A stretch of DNA of 64,000 bases from Batillaria attramentaria (lineage: Eukaryota > Mollusca > Gastropoda > Batillariidae), in the NCBI GenBank assembly GCA_018292915.2, contig JACVVK020000032.1, forward strand, positions 1,827,501 to 1,891,500, written 5' to 3'. Position 1 is the stretch's first letter, and every line of letters begins with the position of its first letter. The position numbers and the translations under genes are program-made. Below, piece by piece: positions 1 to 15,483 of this stretch. A model generated the notes under the pieces. That model did no database searches. It saw nothing but the letters and a program-made list of their open reading frames with translations, and had not been told where the DNA came from.

Positions 1-73
1 ATTGGAAGTCCATGGTACTTTGGAAAGAAAAAAAATGCAACCCGGACAGTTCATACACACACGCGCGCGCGCG

Positions 74-140
<67 letters not shown>

Positions 141-1509
141 TGAATATATCCTGCGCTACAGCTGCCCTATTAAACATTTTCTCTGTTCTACAAACTGCTG
201 TTTTTGTAGTACTGTAAACCATTGCAAGCATTCACTTAACTGTTAGTACATGTACAAACAACAACATACAACTCCCAAAGTTTTCAATAAGCATGTTTTG
301 GCTGCGCATTTCAAAACAATCAGCATTTAAAAGTGTAAGTGGCCGACTGCAATACAAGTAACAGAAAACGAGAAGCTGAAGGAGGAGGGCATGATCAAGG
401 TTTGCGACATAATTATCTGTCTGTCAACTGCTTGGGTGCCAACTGCCATGTTCTCTCCAATTTCGGCACAGGACTGTACATTGTGTGGTGCAGCTCAAAT
501 CACACATGATGGTAACATCTCCGGGTGTGCGTGCATGCGCAGGCAGAAAGCTCGTAATATTGTATCCACTTAAAGGCGCAATTTCTGAAAGTTAATCTTC
601 AGGAATATTGGCCTAACTCCATTTTGAGAATAGTGCAAGAGGTGTGCACAAAGCATGTCAACCAGCGCTTTCCTCAAAATCTAGTTACGCTCCAATTCCG
701 TGAGGACGTCGAAATGCTACTGCTTCAAATAAAACTGATGCTTCTCAAGCAATCTCTGTTATGCGCTTGTCATTTTTTTTTTAAATCCCAGCATAAATTT
801 TAAATAATATATCATTAAATGGCATTTCAAAAGCAAACACTGTTATGAAGCTGGTTTGCTGTGGAGGGAACATCAATGATTGAGTTTTTTAAATTCCAAC
901 CACGGAAAAAGCCACGTCTGAAAAAAACGCTAAGAACTTCAAGGTAAGGCAAAGCAAACATAAACGTCTCTTTGCTACAAAATTCTAAATTAAGAACTGA
1001 ACAATAAAATGAAATGACTAAGAACATCCAGAAAACTTAATCCCATGCCACAAAACACTTTCATTTCTGCACACATGTAATTCCATTTCACAAACACAAT
1101 CAACAAAAAACTGAAATATCTATCTATGGTTCTACCTACACATACATACAACTACACACTTATCAAATACTCCAAAAAATAAAACAGAACTATTGTATGT
1201 ATAATATATGCTACAAGATGCACGGCAAATCACATGGTCAGCACAGTGCGAGGTGCGACAGTTGTACATGTACACAAGAGGCACACACACACACACACAC
1301 AATATTGGGTTCGGCATCAGTGCAGGGCACAGTGGGCACACCGTGGGTCAGCCATGTCACTGAGGTACATCACACCAGGAGCTGCAACTTACTTGCGCTA
1401 AGCTTATCGAGAGTGCGAAATACCACAGACTGCCGTCTCCCACCCATTGAAGCCAGCATCTCTGAAGGTAGACAGACCCAATGGAAGGCAGGAACATTAC
1501 GAGCGAGAG

Positions 1510-1544
<35 letters not shown>

Positions 1545-2416
1545 CAAACAGGTCATCCACTATAATTACGACAGTACGAGAACACAGACTTCTGGGTCTA
1601 CAGCCGAGAATGGGCGGCCGTTTTTCTGGAATTCTTCTTGGGTGGTGGTTTTTTTTTGTTGCCAGGTAATCTGTTGCTCTGTGCATTTTATATATATCTC
1701 CTGAATTTCTCCAGTCTGAACTTTCGACAATGGACTACAATAAGTAACAGGAAATCAAATCTGTGTCAGCTACAAATCCATAATACAACTGTACTGTAAT
1801 TTCAACACGTCGACTTGTGAGTGTGATCTAGCCGGCTGGTCAGGTTTTTCATTCAGTACAATGTTTCAAACACACACATATGCAGAGCAACTTTCTTCCT
1901 CCTTTTTCCCTTTTTTTTAAAAATATTTTTAAAAATTAAATTAAACTGGCATTACATAGGCTCCTAACCGTACTCTCCAGTGCATCTTATATATGATACA
2001 TATATCCCTGCTCTGGTCTCAAGCAACACCCACGCTCCTGATTGAATGAAGGGTAAAAAATTAAACTGGGAAAGGGCAGTATTTCACAGCAATTAGATTT
2101 CAATTCAATTCAAAGGTTGAAAAGGAAGAGAGAGAGAGAGACTCAGACTCAGACTCAGACATTTTAATTGTTATCTGAGAGACAAATGTCTGAGAGAGAG
2201 AGAGAGAAAGAGAGAGAGGAGAGAGGGAGTCAGACGAAATCAAATACATACATGTACTTCAAAACCACAGACAATTTCCAGGCACAGACAGCTGTTATAT
2301 GGGCAAACTTTCTCTGTATTCTGAGGGGATGAAAGTTACAGACAGACCCAAAAAAATTGTGAAAATGCAAGCATGAAAGGAAAGGCTGAAACTAAAAGCG
2401 AGGAACACTGTCTCAC
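1..2416. other. Intron of the SLC4 gene, running off the left edge
   Basis: No further exon with SLC4 similarity was found on the minus strand. The stretch contains a (CG)n/(CA)n microsatellite at about 55-136, a (GA)n run at about 1509-1542 and GA-rich sequence at about 2129-2225. The rest is AT-rich and featureless. Confidence 0.7.
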
Positions 2417-2603
2417 CCTCTTTCTCTTTCTGTTTCTTGCGTCGCCGGATCTGTGCCCGTTTTCGCGCCATGTCCATGATGGGCAGCAAAGTTTTTTGGT
2501 CCCAGTCGCCAGGTGGCAGCACAATAGAGTCGTCCAGGAACAGGTTAATGGCATGAAGCATCTCCTGCCGACTATCTGCTTGGTAGGCAACATCATGAAA
2601 AGC
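2417..2603 (-). CDS. SLC4A2-like: Coding exon 14, end of cytoplasmic domain
   Basis: Acceptor TCGACAG, donor GAGG|GTGAGA (phase 0-1). Encodes residues 821-882: [35 protein letters not shown] and a basic tail [16 protein letters not shown]. This equals the AE2 dimerisation-arm region FHEAAYLADEREDLLTAINAFLD...VVLPP. The next exon should lead to the first membrane span; none was found between here and base 1. Confidence 0.96.
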
Positions 2604-3727
2604 CTGTCGAATCAAGAAACATGACTCAGACTGAATCACAGGCAAACACTTTACAATCAGCAGGAAAGCTATCCGGCATGGTGCACGCACGCACGACACT
2701 ATCACAACCATGACCAAAGTGTTAGTAACACTGATGCTGTGTAGACTTTCCTGCATGTAGGATATTCTAGAAAACTGTGTTCCAAAATGAAGAACAAGGA
2801 GAAGTAGGCAGTGGGGGTGAACCATGATTTAAAAAATTATTTTAAAAACTGCACACACACACACATTTAATCTGAAGTCTGAATGCCCCAAGAGTATTTC
2901 TAGTTTTCAGTCCAACTATTCAAAACTAACTGAAGCCTCGAAACCAAATCCATACCTGGTTTGACATCAATGTGGAGATGGACCGACCAACTTCATGATA
3001 GTCCATGCCGGACTTCTCCGGCCCCAGCAGCAGAAAGACAAAGCGCACTGGAAGCGGAACCTCTGTCAAGTTCTCCAGGTACTGACCCTCCGCCAGCCGC
3101 ACGAACGCCATGGCTGGCTTACGCATGTAGTCCACCTGACCCACCAGCACCGTGCTGACCTCTGACCCTTTGGGAATGCGCCGCATGATGTCCTGCACAT
3201 GCTTCTTCTGCTGTTCCAAGGGGACCAGGCCGATATGAACGCCATCCGTCTGCACACAGCAGGAAGGACCAAAGTTAACGATGACTGAATGTTAAAGATG
3301 ATATATCCACAGCACAGGACACTGCTGGCAGAATTACTGCCCGTGGAGTGATCGGCTAAAAGTGTGTTACATATAACAAACCTTCGAGCAGCTGAACAAG
3401 CTGATAAATCCTTTTCTGTAGTGGCCTACAAACTCAAGCAACCACTGACATCTGTTACCAGCACCAAAATGTTGTTTTGTTATTAACATACACAGTTTGA
3501 ACACTAAACATACAGCAACAATCTACCAGAAGACAACAAATTTAGTGCTGGATATGCTGTCTGCAATATGCTATAAACAGGTTTTGACTACAGGTAATAT
3601 GTAGGTATGATATGTGCACTACTGCAACAACAGCAATTACATAAAGATTAAAAAAAAAAGGGTTGTATCAGGTCCTCAATTAAGGTTTGAGTTTGAGATC
3701 CTAAACAATCTCTCTCTCTCTCTCTCC

Positions 3728-3758
<31 letters not shown>

Positions 3759-6700
3759 TGTGAAACATGAAACCTACAACGTAAAGCCCCATACATCTCC
3801 ATAACTGATAGTGAATTCTTTATAACCTGTTATATCAATATCCTGCATTTTGACAGATGTCAACTTAATATCTGTATTACAAACTCCAATCTGCGCTGAT
3901 CGCAGTAAAATAAAAACGAAAATTCATAATCAAGAGGCATAAGCAAATGTGCCTGAGATGCAAGCAATGGAATACATACACACATTCATGTTCTCACTTT
4001 TAGGATCCTAGAGCGCGCTTTAACGAGTCTGTCTTCTCAGTCCTATCACAAAAACAACCATTACTCATCGACAGATGAATTCTGGGAGCAAAACCTTTGC
4101 ACAAAGCTGTCTGCATGCGGTAGTTTCAGTTCTATGCTAGTCTATCCGTTGCTGTCAAAGTGAAAATTGCTCTCTGGTCAGTCTTATGGTAGACGTGCGG
4201 TAGTTACAGTTCTATGCTAGTCTATCCGTTGCTGTCAAAGTGAAAATTGCTCTCTGGTCAGTCTTATGGTAGACGTGCGGTAGTTACAGTTCTATGCTAG
4301 TCTATCCGTTGCTGTCAAAGTGAAAATTGCTCTCTGGTCAGTCTTATGGTAGACGTGCGGTAGTTACAGTTCTATGCTAGTCTATCCGTTGCTGTCAAAG
4401 TGAAAAATGCTCTCTGGGCAGTCTTATGGTAGACGTGCGGTAGTTACAGTTCTATGCTAGTCTATCCGTTGCTGTCAAAGTGAAAAATGCTCTCTGGGCA
4501 GTCTTATGGTAGACGTGCGGTAGGTACAGTTCTACGTTAGTCTTTCCGTTGCTTTCAAAGCAAAACATGCTCTTTGGGTGGTCTTATGGTAGACGAGCTG
4601 TAGTTACAGCTCTATCATATCTAGGCTAGTCTTTCCGTCGCTTCAAAGCAAAAATTGCTCTCTGGACGGTCCTATGGTAGACGTGCGGTAGTTACAGTTC
4701 TATGTTAGTCTTTCCGTCGCTTTCAAAGCAAAAAATGCTCTCTGGTCAATCTTATGGTAGACGTGCGGTAGTTACAGTTCTATGCTAGTCTTTCCGTTGC
4801 TTTCAAAGCAAAAAATGCTCTCTGGTCAGTCTTATGGTAGACGTGCGGTAGTTGCAGTTCTATGCTAGCCTTTCCATTGCTTTCAAAGCAAAAAATGCTC
4901 TCTGGTCAGTCTTATGGTAGACGTGCGGTAGTTACAGTTCTATGCTAGTCTTTCCGTTGCTTTCAAAGCAAAAATTGCTCTCTGGATGGTCTTATGGCAG
5001 ACGAGTGGTAGTTGCAGTTCTATGCTAGTCTTTCCATTGCTTTCAAAGCAAAAAATGCTCTCTAGTCAGTCTTATGGTAGACGTGCGGTAGTTACAGTTC
5101 TATGCTAGTCTTTCCGTCGCTTCAAAGCAAAAATTGCTCTCTGGATGGTCTTATGGCAGACGAGTGGTAGTTACAGTTCTATGCTCGTCTTTCCATTGCT
5201 TTCAAAGCAAAAAATGCTCTCTGGTCAGTCTTATGGTAGACGTGCGGTAGTTACAGTTCTATGCTAGTCTTTCCGTTGCTTTCAAAGCAAAAAATGCTCT
5301 CTGGTCCGTCTTATGGTAGACGTGCGGTAGTTACAGTTCTATGCTAGTCTTTCCGTTGCTTTCAAAGCAAAAAATGCTCTCTGGTCCGTCTTATGGTAGA
5401 CGTGCGGTAGTTACAGTTCTATGCTAGTCTTCCCGTTGCTTTCAAAGCAAAAAATGCTCACTGGGCGGTCTTATGGTAGACAAGCACAGCAACTGTATTG
5501 GGGATTACAGAGGTCTTGGACTTGGGTTGGCAGGCAGGTTTTAGGTGAGCTTTTTTTTTCTTTTTCTTTTTTTTGAGGGTAGGTAAAAGGGAAGTTAAAA
5601 TTACAACAAGCAGTACTATGTGCAGCCTGCACCCAGCCTCACATCTGCCTATGCACATATTACACGGAATAAAATTTGAATTTTTGCAGTCTGAAGTGTG
5701 ACTCCAATGTCAAACGCCATGCAATTCCAACACAAGGAAAGTTTATTGCTTGGGGTAGGGTCACAAACCAACTTGATGCAGTGGGTCTTGCAGATGCAAA
5801 TTTTATGAAGTAAACCAAACTGAGAAACTCCAAACTTCGAAGGCAACACAGACAAAGACAGCTAAGCTCACGGCATGCGAACTGCTGCTAGCATTAGCTG
5901 TGACTTCACTCTCAAAAGAACACTGAAAAAGTGAAATGGAAATTGAATAGTCTATAATACAGTCCAAGTTTGTTCAGTTGTCTATTTTTTAATTATTTTT
6001 GTCCCTTTGTTTGTCTGCTTGTTGGTTGGTTTTGTTTCCTGAAAATGGCTAAAACAATAAAACTGAAAACTCTTCTCTTGTAATTCAATAAGGCGTATGT
6101 GCATGTTAAAGACAAAAAATAAATTACATGTACCAACTAAATCTATAAATCTAAATATATCTATATAATCTAAATAAATGGAACTTTTTGACAGTTTAGA
6201 ATGGCCGAATTATTCAAAATTAACCGCTGGGAGAAAAATATTAACAAATTCTGTGAAGTTATACAAAGAAAGTTCAATCAGAAAATAAGAAGAGCGAAAA
6301 CAAAATGCATTTAGATAACAAAAGGTATGTCATGTGTGTTCTGAACCTGTCCTTTGTTGAGATGCATTTTTCCTGCTGAACTTCAGCGAAGCAAGCAATG
6401 CACATCAAGTCAAACTGCAGAGATTTAACACCCATGAGGAGTCTTTTGCTACCGTATCTTCATCACCCCAGCGACACAAACAACTTTACGTACCAAGTCT
6501 TGCATTTCAGTTAAAATTCAGTGTGTATCAAAACAGACAACCACACCAATAAGCAATTACATAACTCTGTGTAGTGAGAGAGAGACAGAGCTCAAGAGTA
6601 ATAGACTTGGTGGGTTTGGGTTGTGGTGAAGTCCTGTCTGAACATATAATGAGCGCGAAACTATCACTCCGGTCTTCTGGTTCTCTTCCCACCACTGAAC

Positions 6701-9700
6701 ATTTTTGGTTTGAGCCACCACAGGTGAGAATTTTGGCAAGAGTGGTAGTTCCTTAACAGCTGTTTTGAAAGGGAGGAAGAAAAAACAACAACAAAACACT
6801 GGGTACACCTGGAAATTTTCTGCTTTGTGCCACCTGCAGAACTTTCAGTTTGAGCCACACCAGGTGAGAATTTGGCGAGAGTAGCAGTTCTTTCACAATT
6901 GTTTTGCAAGGGAGAACACTCTGCCAACACACAACATTATGGCATCAGATAGATCTCAAAATTTTCTGCATTCAAAAGAGAAATATTAGCGATACTGAAA
7001 ACCAGGTGCCTGCATAACTTACATGGCATGAACTGTGTTCAGTGACACATGACAGCAACAGGTGTGGAAAACTTCAAAAGGAAAGATCGATCCCACGCTG
7101 GGGTGATAAATAATGCATTGCATCCTGAGAAAGTCAAATAAAAAAAATATGAATTCGTAACAAAAGTCTCACCGAGAACAGGGGAACAGTCGTGAGCTAG
7201 ACAGACCACAGAAAATGGACAAGATACACTCTCGAAGCCAACTAACATATACCACAAGAAATGATGAGAAAGACAACAAAATTCTTCTATTTCATGAAAG
7301 AATGAAAAAAATATTGTGTCGGGTATTAGTGAGGTAAGGGATGTGCATGGCGTCTGCTCTATTTCCCACCTGCCATGGCGAGTAAAATACTCACCACTTT
7401 TAGGGCTGGGCTCCCATTTTCAATTGTGAAAATAATTTCTTTGCAAGTGACCCCCCCCCCCCCCCCCAAAAAAAGAGCTGAAGTTGATGCTGATGCCTTA
7501 CGTGACTTCATTTATGATAAAACAATATTTCTACAACGTCAAAGAAAGAACTACCTTCAGTATATATATAACAAAACATTTTTCATGAAAAAAGCAGAGA
7601 GTAACTGAAACATGCATGCATTTTTCAATAACATCAACAAGGTTAATGGCGCAAAGGGAAACCAGTCTAATTTAACACCATGACTCGGGACACAAGGCTG
7701 CAACACTCAATGCAACTCCCGATACCAGAACACCACGCACAGAAAACTGTACAAATAGTAGTAATACTTTCAACACAGCTGTCTGCACATCACAAAATTC
7801 AACAGTGGGTTTTTCGGGCATCCATGCAGCCAGCCACTATCTTCTCTGTTCAATCAGAACCATATTAACATGCATGCCATTAGCAAAAAAGAGCTGCTCA
7901 AGGGGACGGACTCGTAGCAAGAAAAAAAAGATGGAAAAAACAAAGGCTGCGAGGGGAAAAAAGTTACCAGGTTATCAGAGATGTGAATATAAGTTTCCCT
8001 AAAAACCATTCCTCCAGAACTGACGTCAGCAGTGGGGGTCGGCACAGAATTGGGCACACCATACTCCTGAAGGTTCCAATGAAAACAAGCTGGATTTGTC
8101 ACGCTTCAGACAGTGTCGGCACAAGTCAAAAATCGTTCACAGTACTATGTAGAAGTGAAATGTTAAAATGGCAGAAAGCAGTTAAAATCAAACATGTATA
8201 CGAAAGCCTATGATGAAGTGCTAACTACAAACGCAGATTTCATACACCTCCATTTCAAATACACAATGTGAAAACGTTTGACGTGTCTGTGAAACTTTCG
8301 AAAAAGTGACTGTTGCATGCATTGTTGCACATTAATTTTTCAGATGTTTAACTCCTAGAAAAAAAATCTAGGAGAGACATTTCAGTAAAAGAAATTCACA
8401 ATGAAGGTGCATGGGGACTGTGCTTGCTACCTAGCTAAAAAAACATGTGCAAGTGTTGTGCTTGGAAACAAAATGACAAGAGCATACATGTATGTTAAAC
8501 TGGAAGGGGCAGAGGGGGGGGGGGAGGTTTGGGGGGGGGGGGGGGGGGGGCAGGGAGGATACATACAACATGGTGTTGATCTCACAAAAAAACATCAGGG
8601 CATTCACTCAGCAGCAAACATTAACGATATTTCAGATATGGACTATCAGTCTAAATCTTACTGTTCCAATTGCAGGTTAAAAAGTTTTCTTCTATTTCTC
8701 TTTAAACCAGAATTTCCAGCAAAGTTTGAAAATAAGGATCAAAATGCGAACCAATCTAGTGTTCATTTTAAAGAACTGAACAGGATTTCTCGAACCTACT
8801 GCCCAGCAAAATAAAAACCCAATGATACAAATGCAGAAATCCGCTGAACAGTGAACAATTCTGACCTCTGCACTACACAATAATGTGTAAACATCCCTTG
8901 TCAAATTCAGATGCAAACAAAAATACCACCACCAGCAAACAACTGTGCTTGTATTGTGAGACATATAAATAACCCTACTGAAATGATGAAGAAGAAGAAA
9001 AAAAAGGCAGCTTTCAAATGTTCAAATTCATCTTGATGATCTGCAGATTCGCCATAAATCAAACGAAAAGTGCAAAAGTGACGACTGGACGTAAAATCTA
9101 CCTACCATGTTGTTGTCCACGTCGACCTTCACCATCTCAAGCTTGGCTTTCCCTTTGTCATGGTGCTTATCCTTCTTCTCCTCATTATTGCTCAGATGTG
9201 AAGAGCTTTTGTGCAGCCCCAGCGAAGAGCCGAAGCTGGACTGGGAGAACGTCTTCATCAAAGACTTTTCATGCTGATGTCTGAAAGCAAAAAAGGTGAT
9301 AGTCAGTCACTGTGACACGCAAAGTGTACAGTACATGTACAGATCTTTGGTCATGCACAACATACAGAGATAAACAGTAAAGTGAATATATTGCAGAGAC
9401 TTGCACAGTTGTGATGGTGGAGGATCAGAATCGAGAGCTTCAGAATAAACACTGCAAGTTCTTTGAGTGTTGCCAAGTGTTTATAACAAATGCCATACGC
9501 GACATACACTTTCTGTGTTAAAGGCAGAGATGCGTGCCTGAGCATGTGCGTGTACAGAAAAGCTGGTACAGTAGTTTCATGTACCATCAAATTGTAAAAG
9601 AACATATGTGCTCATCAAATCCATGTCATTTTCAGCCTTTTAACCAAATGACTGTAGATTTCAAGTGTGCAAGATCCCTTCCATTTAATCAATTAGTTCA

Positions 9701-12700
9701 GTTCACTAGTCCCTTGCAGACGAGATAAATTGTCCATGTGATATCTGCACCATGGCGCATGCACACAGCTATTTATAAATATATCAGTAAACATCATGAT
9801 AAATGTCCAACATCAACACTGAAAAAAAAAAAAATCCATCAGCAGAACAGTACCTACATTTGTCAAGACAAACTATCAAATCTACTGTGAGCTGTAAGCA
9901 AAACCTAGACAATCAGTACAAATAATGGCAAAAGAAATGTTCTAGTTTCGAGCGTTAGTTTTAAAAAGCATAATGTAATGGTCATATGCGCTTGAACTAA
10001 CATACTCACTGGCTTTTACTATTCGTCTGAACACGCCAGCATTTCAAAACCTAGCTGTACTACGTAGCCTAACAGAGATCTCCTCAAAAACGCAAACTGT
10101 ATTAAACAAGGCAAAAACATATATAAACGCTGTACATGTATCACAACAGCTAAAAATCAAAACAATGCTTAACATAATCAGCTCCAAACTTCACCCTCTT
10201 TCCTGACTTAGCACTAGCGCTGAAATGCAGGTTTCTACAACACACCATGCCATGCATTTACTTCATCAAGCATGCACAGATGCAGTCAAAGTGTCCTGCA
10301 CAGGGATGGAAATGGCTATTGAGCAGGTGGTCTGGCAAAATGAATGTGGTGTACACGTGTACATGAGTTATTGTAGTAAGAGGAATCCAAGCATAGTCTG
10401 TTTCATGTTTTTACCAGTGTACTTGGGTCAGCTTATAGGGGAGGGAAGAACTGTACTGAAGCAAAGGACCACAGCCAAAGATAACCACTGAGAAACTGAT
10501 ACACACACAGCGGTAAATAATGTGGAGAGGGAGAAGAGTTCAGATTTACACTGTCCGCCTGAACATGTTGCATGTATTTCCCTATGGCTCAACTTGTGTT
10601 GGTGCAGTCGTCATTGTAGTAATCATTTACTGTTAGTGTGGCAAAGTGATCCTGTTGTCCTCAGCACTGCGCTGTTGATACTCAGGCTGTGAGTTCAATT
10701 CTTCAGCAGATTTTTTTTCCTTGTTGCCGTAATTCTCTCATACCACCCTTTAACCCTTGTCTTGCTAAATTACTTCATCTTAAAATGCTGAAAAACCCAG
10801 AGGTAGCCTGGACTATTCCGGGGTCAGCGCCACTAGGGTTAACCAGTAATTCTGACTAAGAAAGCTTTCAGGCTATTTACTGTTGAAACTGCTTTCTTTG
10901 GGGGGGGGAAAAGGAAGTTCTGCAGTATTGTCAAATAACCAGGTAACTGAACCATTGCTGAAAATAATTATGTCTTAGTTCATGCACACAATCATGAACA
11001 CAGCCATCACGATGATCAAAACCACAACAACAGGCACCAATAAAATAAAAACGCCAGTACTAGAACCTTTAAAAAAAAATTTAAAAAAAAAAACCCTCAA
11101 GTTGTACACGACTACAGCAAACAGTCCATCATCTGGCACAAACTGGCATGCATGCAGATATACACTGTACCACATAAACCCTCAGGAAAGTGGAGCAGAA
11201 GGGGAATTAACGGAATATGCTGAGTCTGATATAAATCACTTACTCCTTTTTCAACTTGCATTTCATTTTTATGAAGTGTTTTCAAATGTGTAACAACAGC
11301 CTTCTGAATGGCAGAATAACAAATTTATGCGATGATACATACATCAAGCCCATACCATGATATCCCCTTATAAAATCCCCAAATATTTTGATAATGTGGG
11401 TACTGCTGTTTTTCCTCTCATCAAATTCATGATTTCTGAAGCATTTCCTTTCTTTTCTACTGCACTGAAACCATCTGTGTAAAGAAGAGAGAATATTGAC
11501 ACACATTAAACCAGAAGCCTTTATCCCACACCAGATAAAGGATTCCAGTTTCCAGATGAACGGAGTTACACGAACATGTACTTGAGAGGGATTTGCGGAC
11601 ACCTGGGGAACGTTTACTGGGTAGGAGAGAGAAGGATGCTTAGAGAAATGCATCTCTAGATAAACAGAGCAACTCCGCACACAAAGTGGACAGGACCTAC
11701 AGGCATTGAGCAGATTTTCACTGGGACAGAATTTGCAGGAAGTCAAAGGATTCGCTGCGGATTTTTATTTCAGAGCACTCATCTGTTTTTAAAAAAAAAA
11801 AAAAAAAAAAGCTCATCAAATTATCTCCACTGCAGTGCACAGAGCAGAAAAGTGTTAAACATAATCATTCAACTTATTGTGATCTCGTGGTTCTGAAAGT
11901 CAACAGCCATAGTGAAGTGCAGAATACCTCTCCTTCCCCATATCCCTTAATTAAAATAAAAAAAATTAAAATAAAAAAAATTAAAAAGTGAGTTTGCTGG
12001 TTGAAATCAAGCCTGTGGTGATGCAGTAAAAACAAACAAAAGTAACAATCAAAAGCATCCCGCACTGCAAGTAATGTCAAAACATAAAACACAACCAGAC
12101 CTATCAAGCTTTCAATTAGTTCATTATCTTCTGAAAGCACAGGCAGTGGTTGAAACTTTGTTAGTGCAATTAGTACAACCCTGTGATCATCCCTCTTGCT
12201 CTACAATGCACCTTGCCTGTTACCCTCACATCAAAAGCCACTATGACACCATCTTTCTCCCAAGGGGGGTCATGACATAACTGCCTTAGTAAAGCAAGTT
12301 TTCCTCTCCACAAATTTACCACCAGCAGAAAGGTTTACAAAGGTACAGGCGGGGGAAAACCAAAGGTAGAAACAACGCAAACAAGGTGGTTAGTGCAGGC
12401 ACTTGCAACACCAAACTGAAAACAACAAGAGCGTCTACACAGGGCACATAAGACGACAAGCAACACAAAGTTTAAGGTCACCTGAAAATTAAAAGATCAC
12501 GTGCCAGATAAACAGGTCAGAGAAATTAATGCTTGACAATAAACCGAACCTCTGTCCGTGAGGGTTTTCAAGTCCTACCAGGTTAGAATAGGACCGCGTC
12601 CGCTGCAAAAACGCTGATCTTCCACTCACATGCCTGAAAAAGGATGGAGCCATGGATGTTTGTCCCTTTGGGAAGCGTGTGCAAGTGCATCATATATATA

Positions 12701-15435
12701 CATTCACCCAAAGACAAGACTGTATCTCAATTCCCAGACACTATACGAGACAACTCCACCACAAGTAAGTGCAGTTTGTGTTAGGTGCCAACACCATCAC
12801 ATGGCTTGCTTTGTAATCCGACACAGTACGACATGGTCCCTGGATTTTCTTTTGCCCACACTCCATACTTTGACGCTGATTTTGTATTTGCATACTTTTC
12901 TTTCAGATTCTGCTGTAGTTTTGCAAACACAAATCATCAACTTGCGGTTGACTTGCACACAATTGTGATGCTTGTGCCCCACAGGCATGTCCGTCAGTTT
13001 CTTTTGCAAGTAGACTTCAAGATATGCTTGTGCACTTGAAGCCATGATAACAATCAGTTTGCAAAAGAACGAAATGCTTTGTTTCGAACTAAGAAAGTGT
13101 ACCAAAAAGCAGAAAACACAATGTCCTGTCAAATGGTCTCTTTCACAGCAGAATTTTCATCAATTTCCAGCATTTTCTGCATTAACTGTCAATATTGTAC
13201 TTGTTGTGGAAAATTGAACTGAAAGTGTCTGGGGATATGCTGCTGTTATGTAAGGTATTTGAAGATCAGTCTGAAACTGAAGCGAGTTATTTCTGTTTAC
13301 ACGGGAGACCCCAAATATAATTATATAATACCCCACACATACAGGAAACAAAATGGCAAAAACCTACGTTCCCCTTGTAACACTTTCATCTTGAACTGCA
13401 AAAAAAAATCATAGTTAAACCCCTTGACTGCCGGAGTGGGTTCTTAAACACCTTCAATGTGCCTGAAAATTTTCTCAAGAAGCGCATGATGCACGGATGT
13501 AAAACGAGGTCAAGGAACCGTGAATTTGGAAAAGCAAGTTAGCGCAATAAAGGGATGGATGTAACTGTTATTCCCACTCCCAGGTTTCACTTGCTGAACA
13601 ACCATGATACAGCAGCAGGCAGTCAAGGGGTTACTGTAAGCAACTTGCAGTCAATCAAGCATAATCGTAAGAGGAAAATAGGTGAGGGTGTGGGGTGGGG
13701 TGTGTGTGTGTGTGTTGGGGGGGGGGGGGGGCACTGTTCCTTACAGCTTTCAAAACTGAGGGTCACTTTGACCAATTCTGTCAAATTCAGAGGGTCATTT
13801 TGTAAAATCAATGAAGTACAGTCTCAAAACCTCTGGGTCAGATTCTGAAATCTCTGCGTAAACGATGCACATGTATGTAACAAGGAACAATAAGGATGTA
13901 ATAAGGAACACTGTGTGAGGGTGTTGGCCATGTTGTTGGGGGACAGGGGATGAGAGGGTCATGGCGATGAAGGGTTTGTGAGGGAGGAGGCCTGGAAGAG
14001 GGAAGGGGGGGGGGGGGATGGGCAAGAAATGAAGCAAAGCCGCAACAAGTAGCAGGCCAGAAAATCTTGAACAATCCAGACTGCTGTCCAGAGTTGTCAG
14101 TGAAGTTATTTTAACATAACAAAATGCATAACTTCATAAATCCATCATCTCACAAAAATTAAAATATGAAAGATTAATGCTAAGTTGTGTCAAGTTCAGT
14201 TGTTTGTTGTCGAAATACAATTCCCTGCTGACAAACAGCAGAGAAAGCCCAGGATGCAGGTGCATTTTCGACAAACATGACAATAACATGTCAACTTCGC
14301 AAAATTTGTTTCTGTAGAAATAGCTCCCCCTTACCAAGACCTTCTCCAACAGGGTCCAGCATTTTTTTTTTTTTTTTTTAAACCTTTTAAACCACGGTGA
14401 AGATGGTTGGTAAAGGCAAATAAAAACAGGCCATGGTCCTTACTTGTGTTTGAGTAACAGTGTGCGGATGAGTTTTCCACGGTCCTCCTCATGCAGGAGG
14501 TCGCTGACGACCAGCTTCTCCACAACAGCGTTGACAATACCTGGCAGGTCGCTGACTTCAAGATCCAACAGCAACACACCTGCACAAGCAACAATAAGTT
14601 ATAAGACATGGAAATTAAATGCCTATTATCAATTATACAAACAAGCCTTATTTCTACCAATCTTCACAGTAATTGCATCAGGGATTATGGTGAATATCCT
14701 GTTACTCCAAATATCAAAACTTCCTCTCCCTCCATGGCTGCCGACGACATGTCTACAAATCTATTTTACAAATATAGGTTTTTAAAAACCTATCAGTGTT
14801 CCTCACAGCTTTCAAAACTATGGGTTACTTTCACCATCTCTGTCAAATTCAGAGGGTCATTTGGAAAATCAGTGAAGTACCGTCTCAAAATCTCTGTGTC
14901 AGGTTCTGAAATACCTGCATGAACATGCACATGTGCGTAATAAGGAACACTGCCTATCCGACTGGGCAATATCACTTGCTGAGTCTTCCGGATTTGGTCT
15001 CTAACCCATCATTCTCAGCACCTCCGCACAAATACTACACCCAACCTTACAGCCGACCATCTCACCTTGTTCAAGGCCCTTGCGAAGCTCCAAAAGACTG
15101 TGGAAAGACAAGGAGGCGACGTGAGGTTTGCCCCAGCGCTCTGCCCCCTCCTCTACGTCCTCCTCAAACTTGATCCAGCGAGCCTTCTCCCGCCACTCCA
15201 GCTCTGTGTCCACACCCATGTGCAGCTCATCCAGTTCCACAAACACCTAGATAAGAGAAGAATCACCTGCGCTGATTTTTTTTTTTTCTTCTCACATTTG
15301 CTTTGCTTTACTTTACTCTCTTTCTCTCTCCCTCCCTCCCTCCCTCCCTCTCACATTCTCTCTCTCTCCCTTACTTTCTCTCCCTCTCTCTCTCCGTTGT
15401 AATAAAAAAATTTCAATGATTCATTCATTCACTGA

Positions 15436-15483
<48 letters not shown>

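Noticed and set aside
1357..1686. SLC4 membrane-domain exon near the left edge
   Set aside because: No similarity to the expected sequence after the cytoplasmic domain; the frame is largely (GA)n.
4113..5483. Regular 80-bp repeats as a CRISPR array
   Set aside because: Units are contiguous with no unique spacers, and the genome is clearly eukaryotic; it is a satellite.
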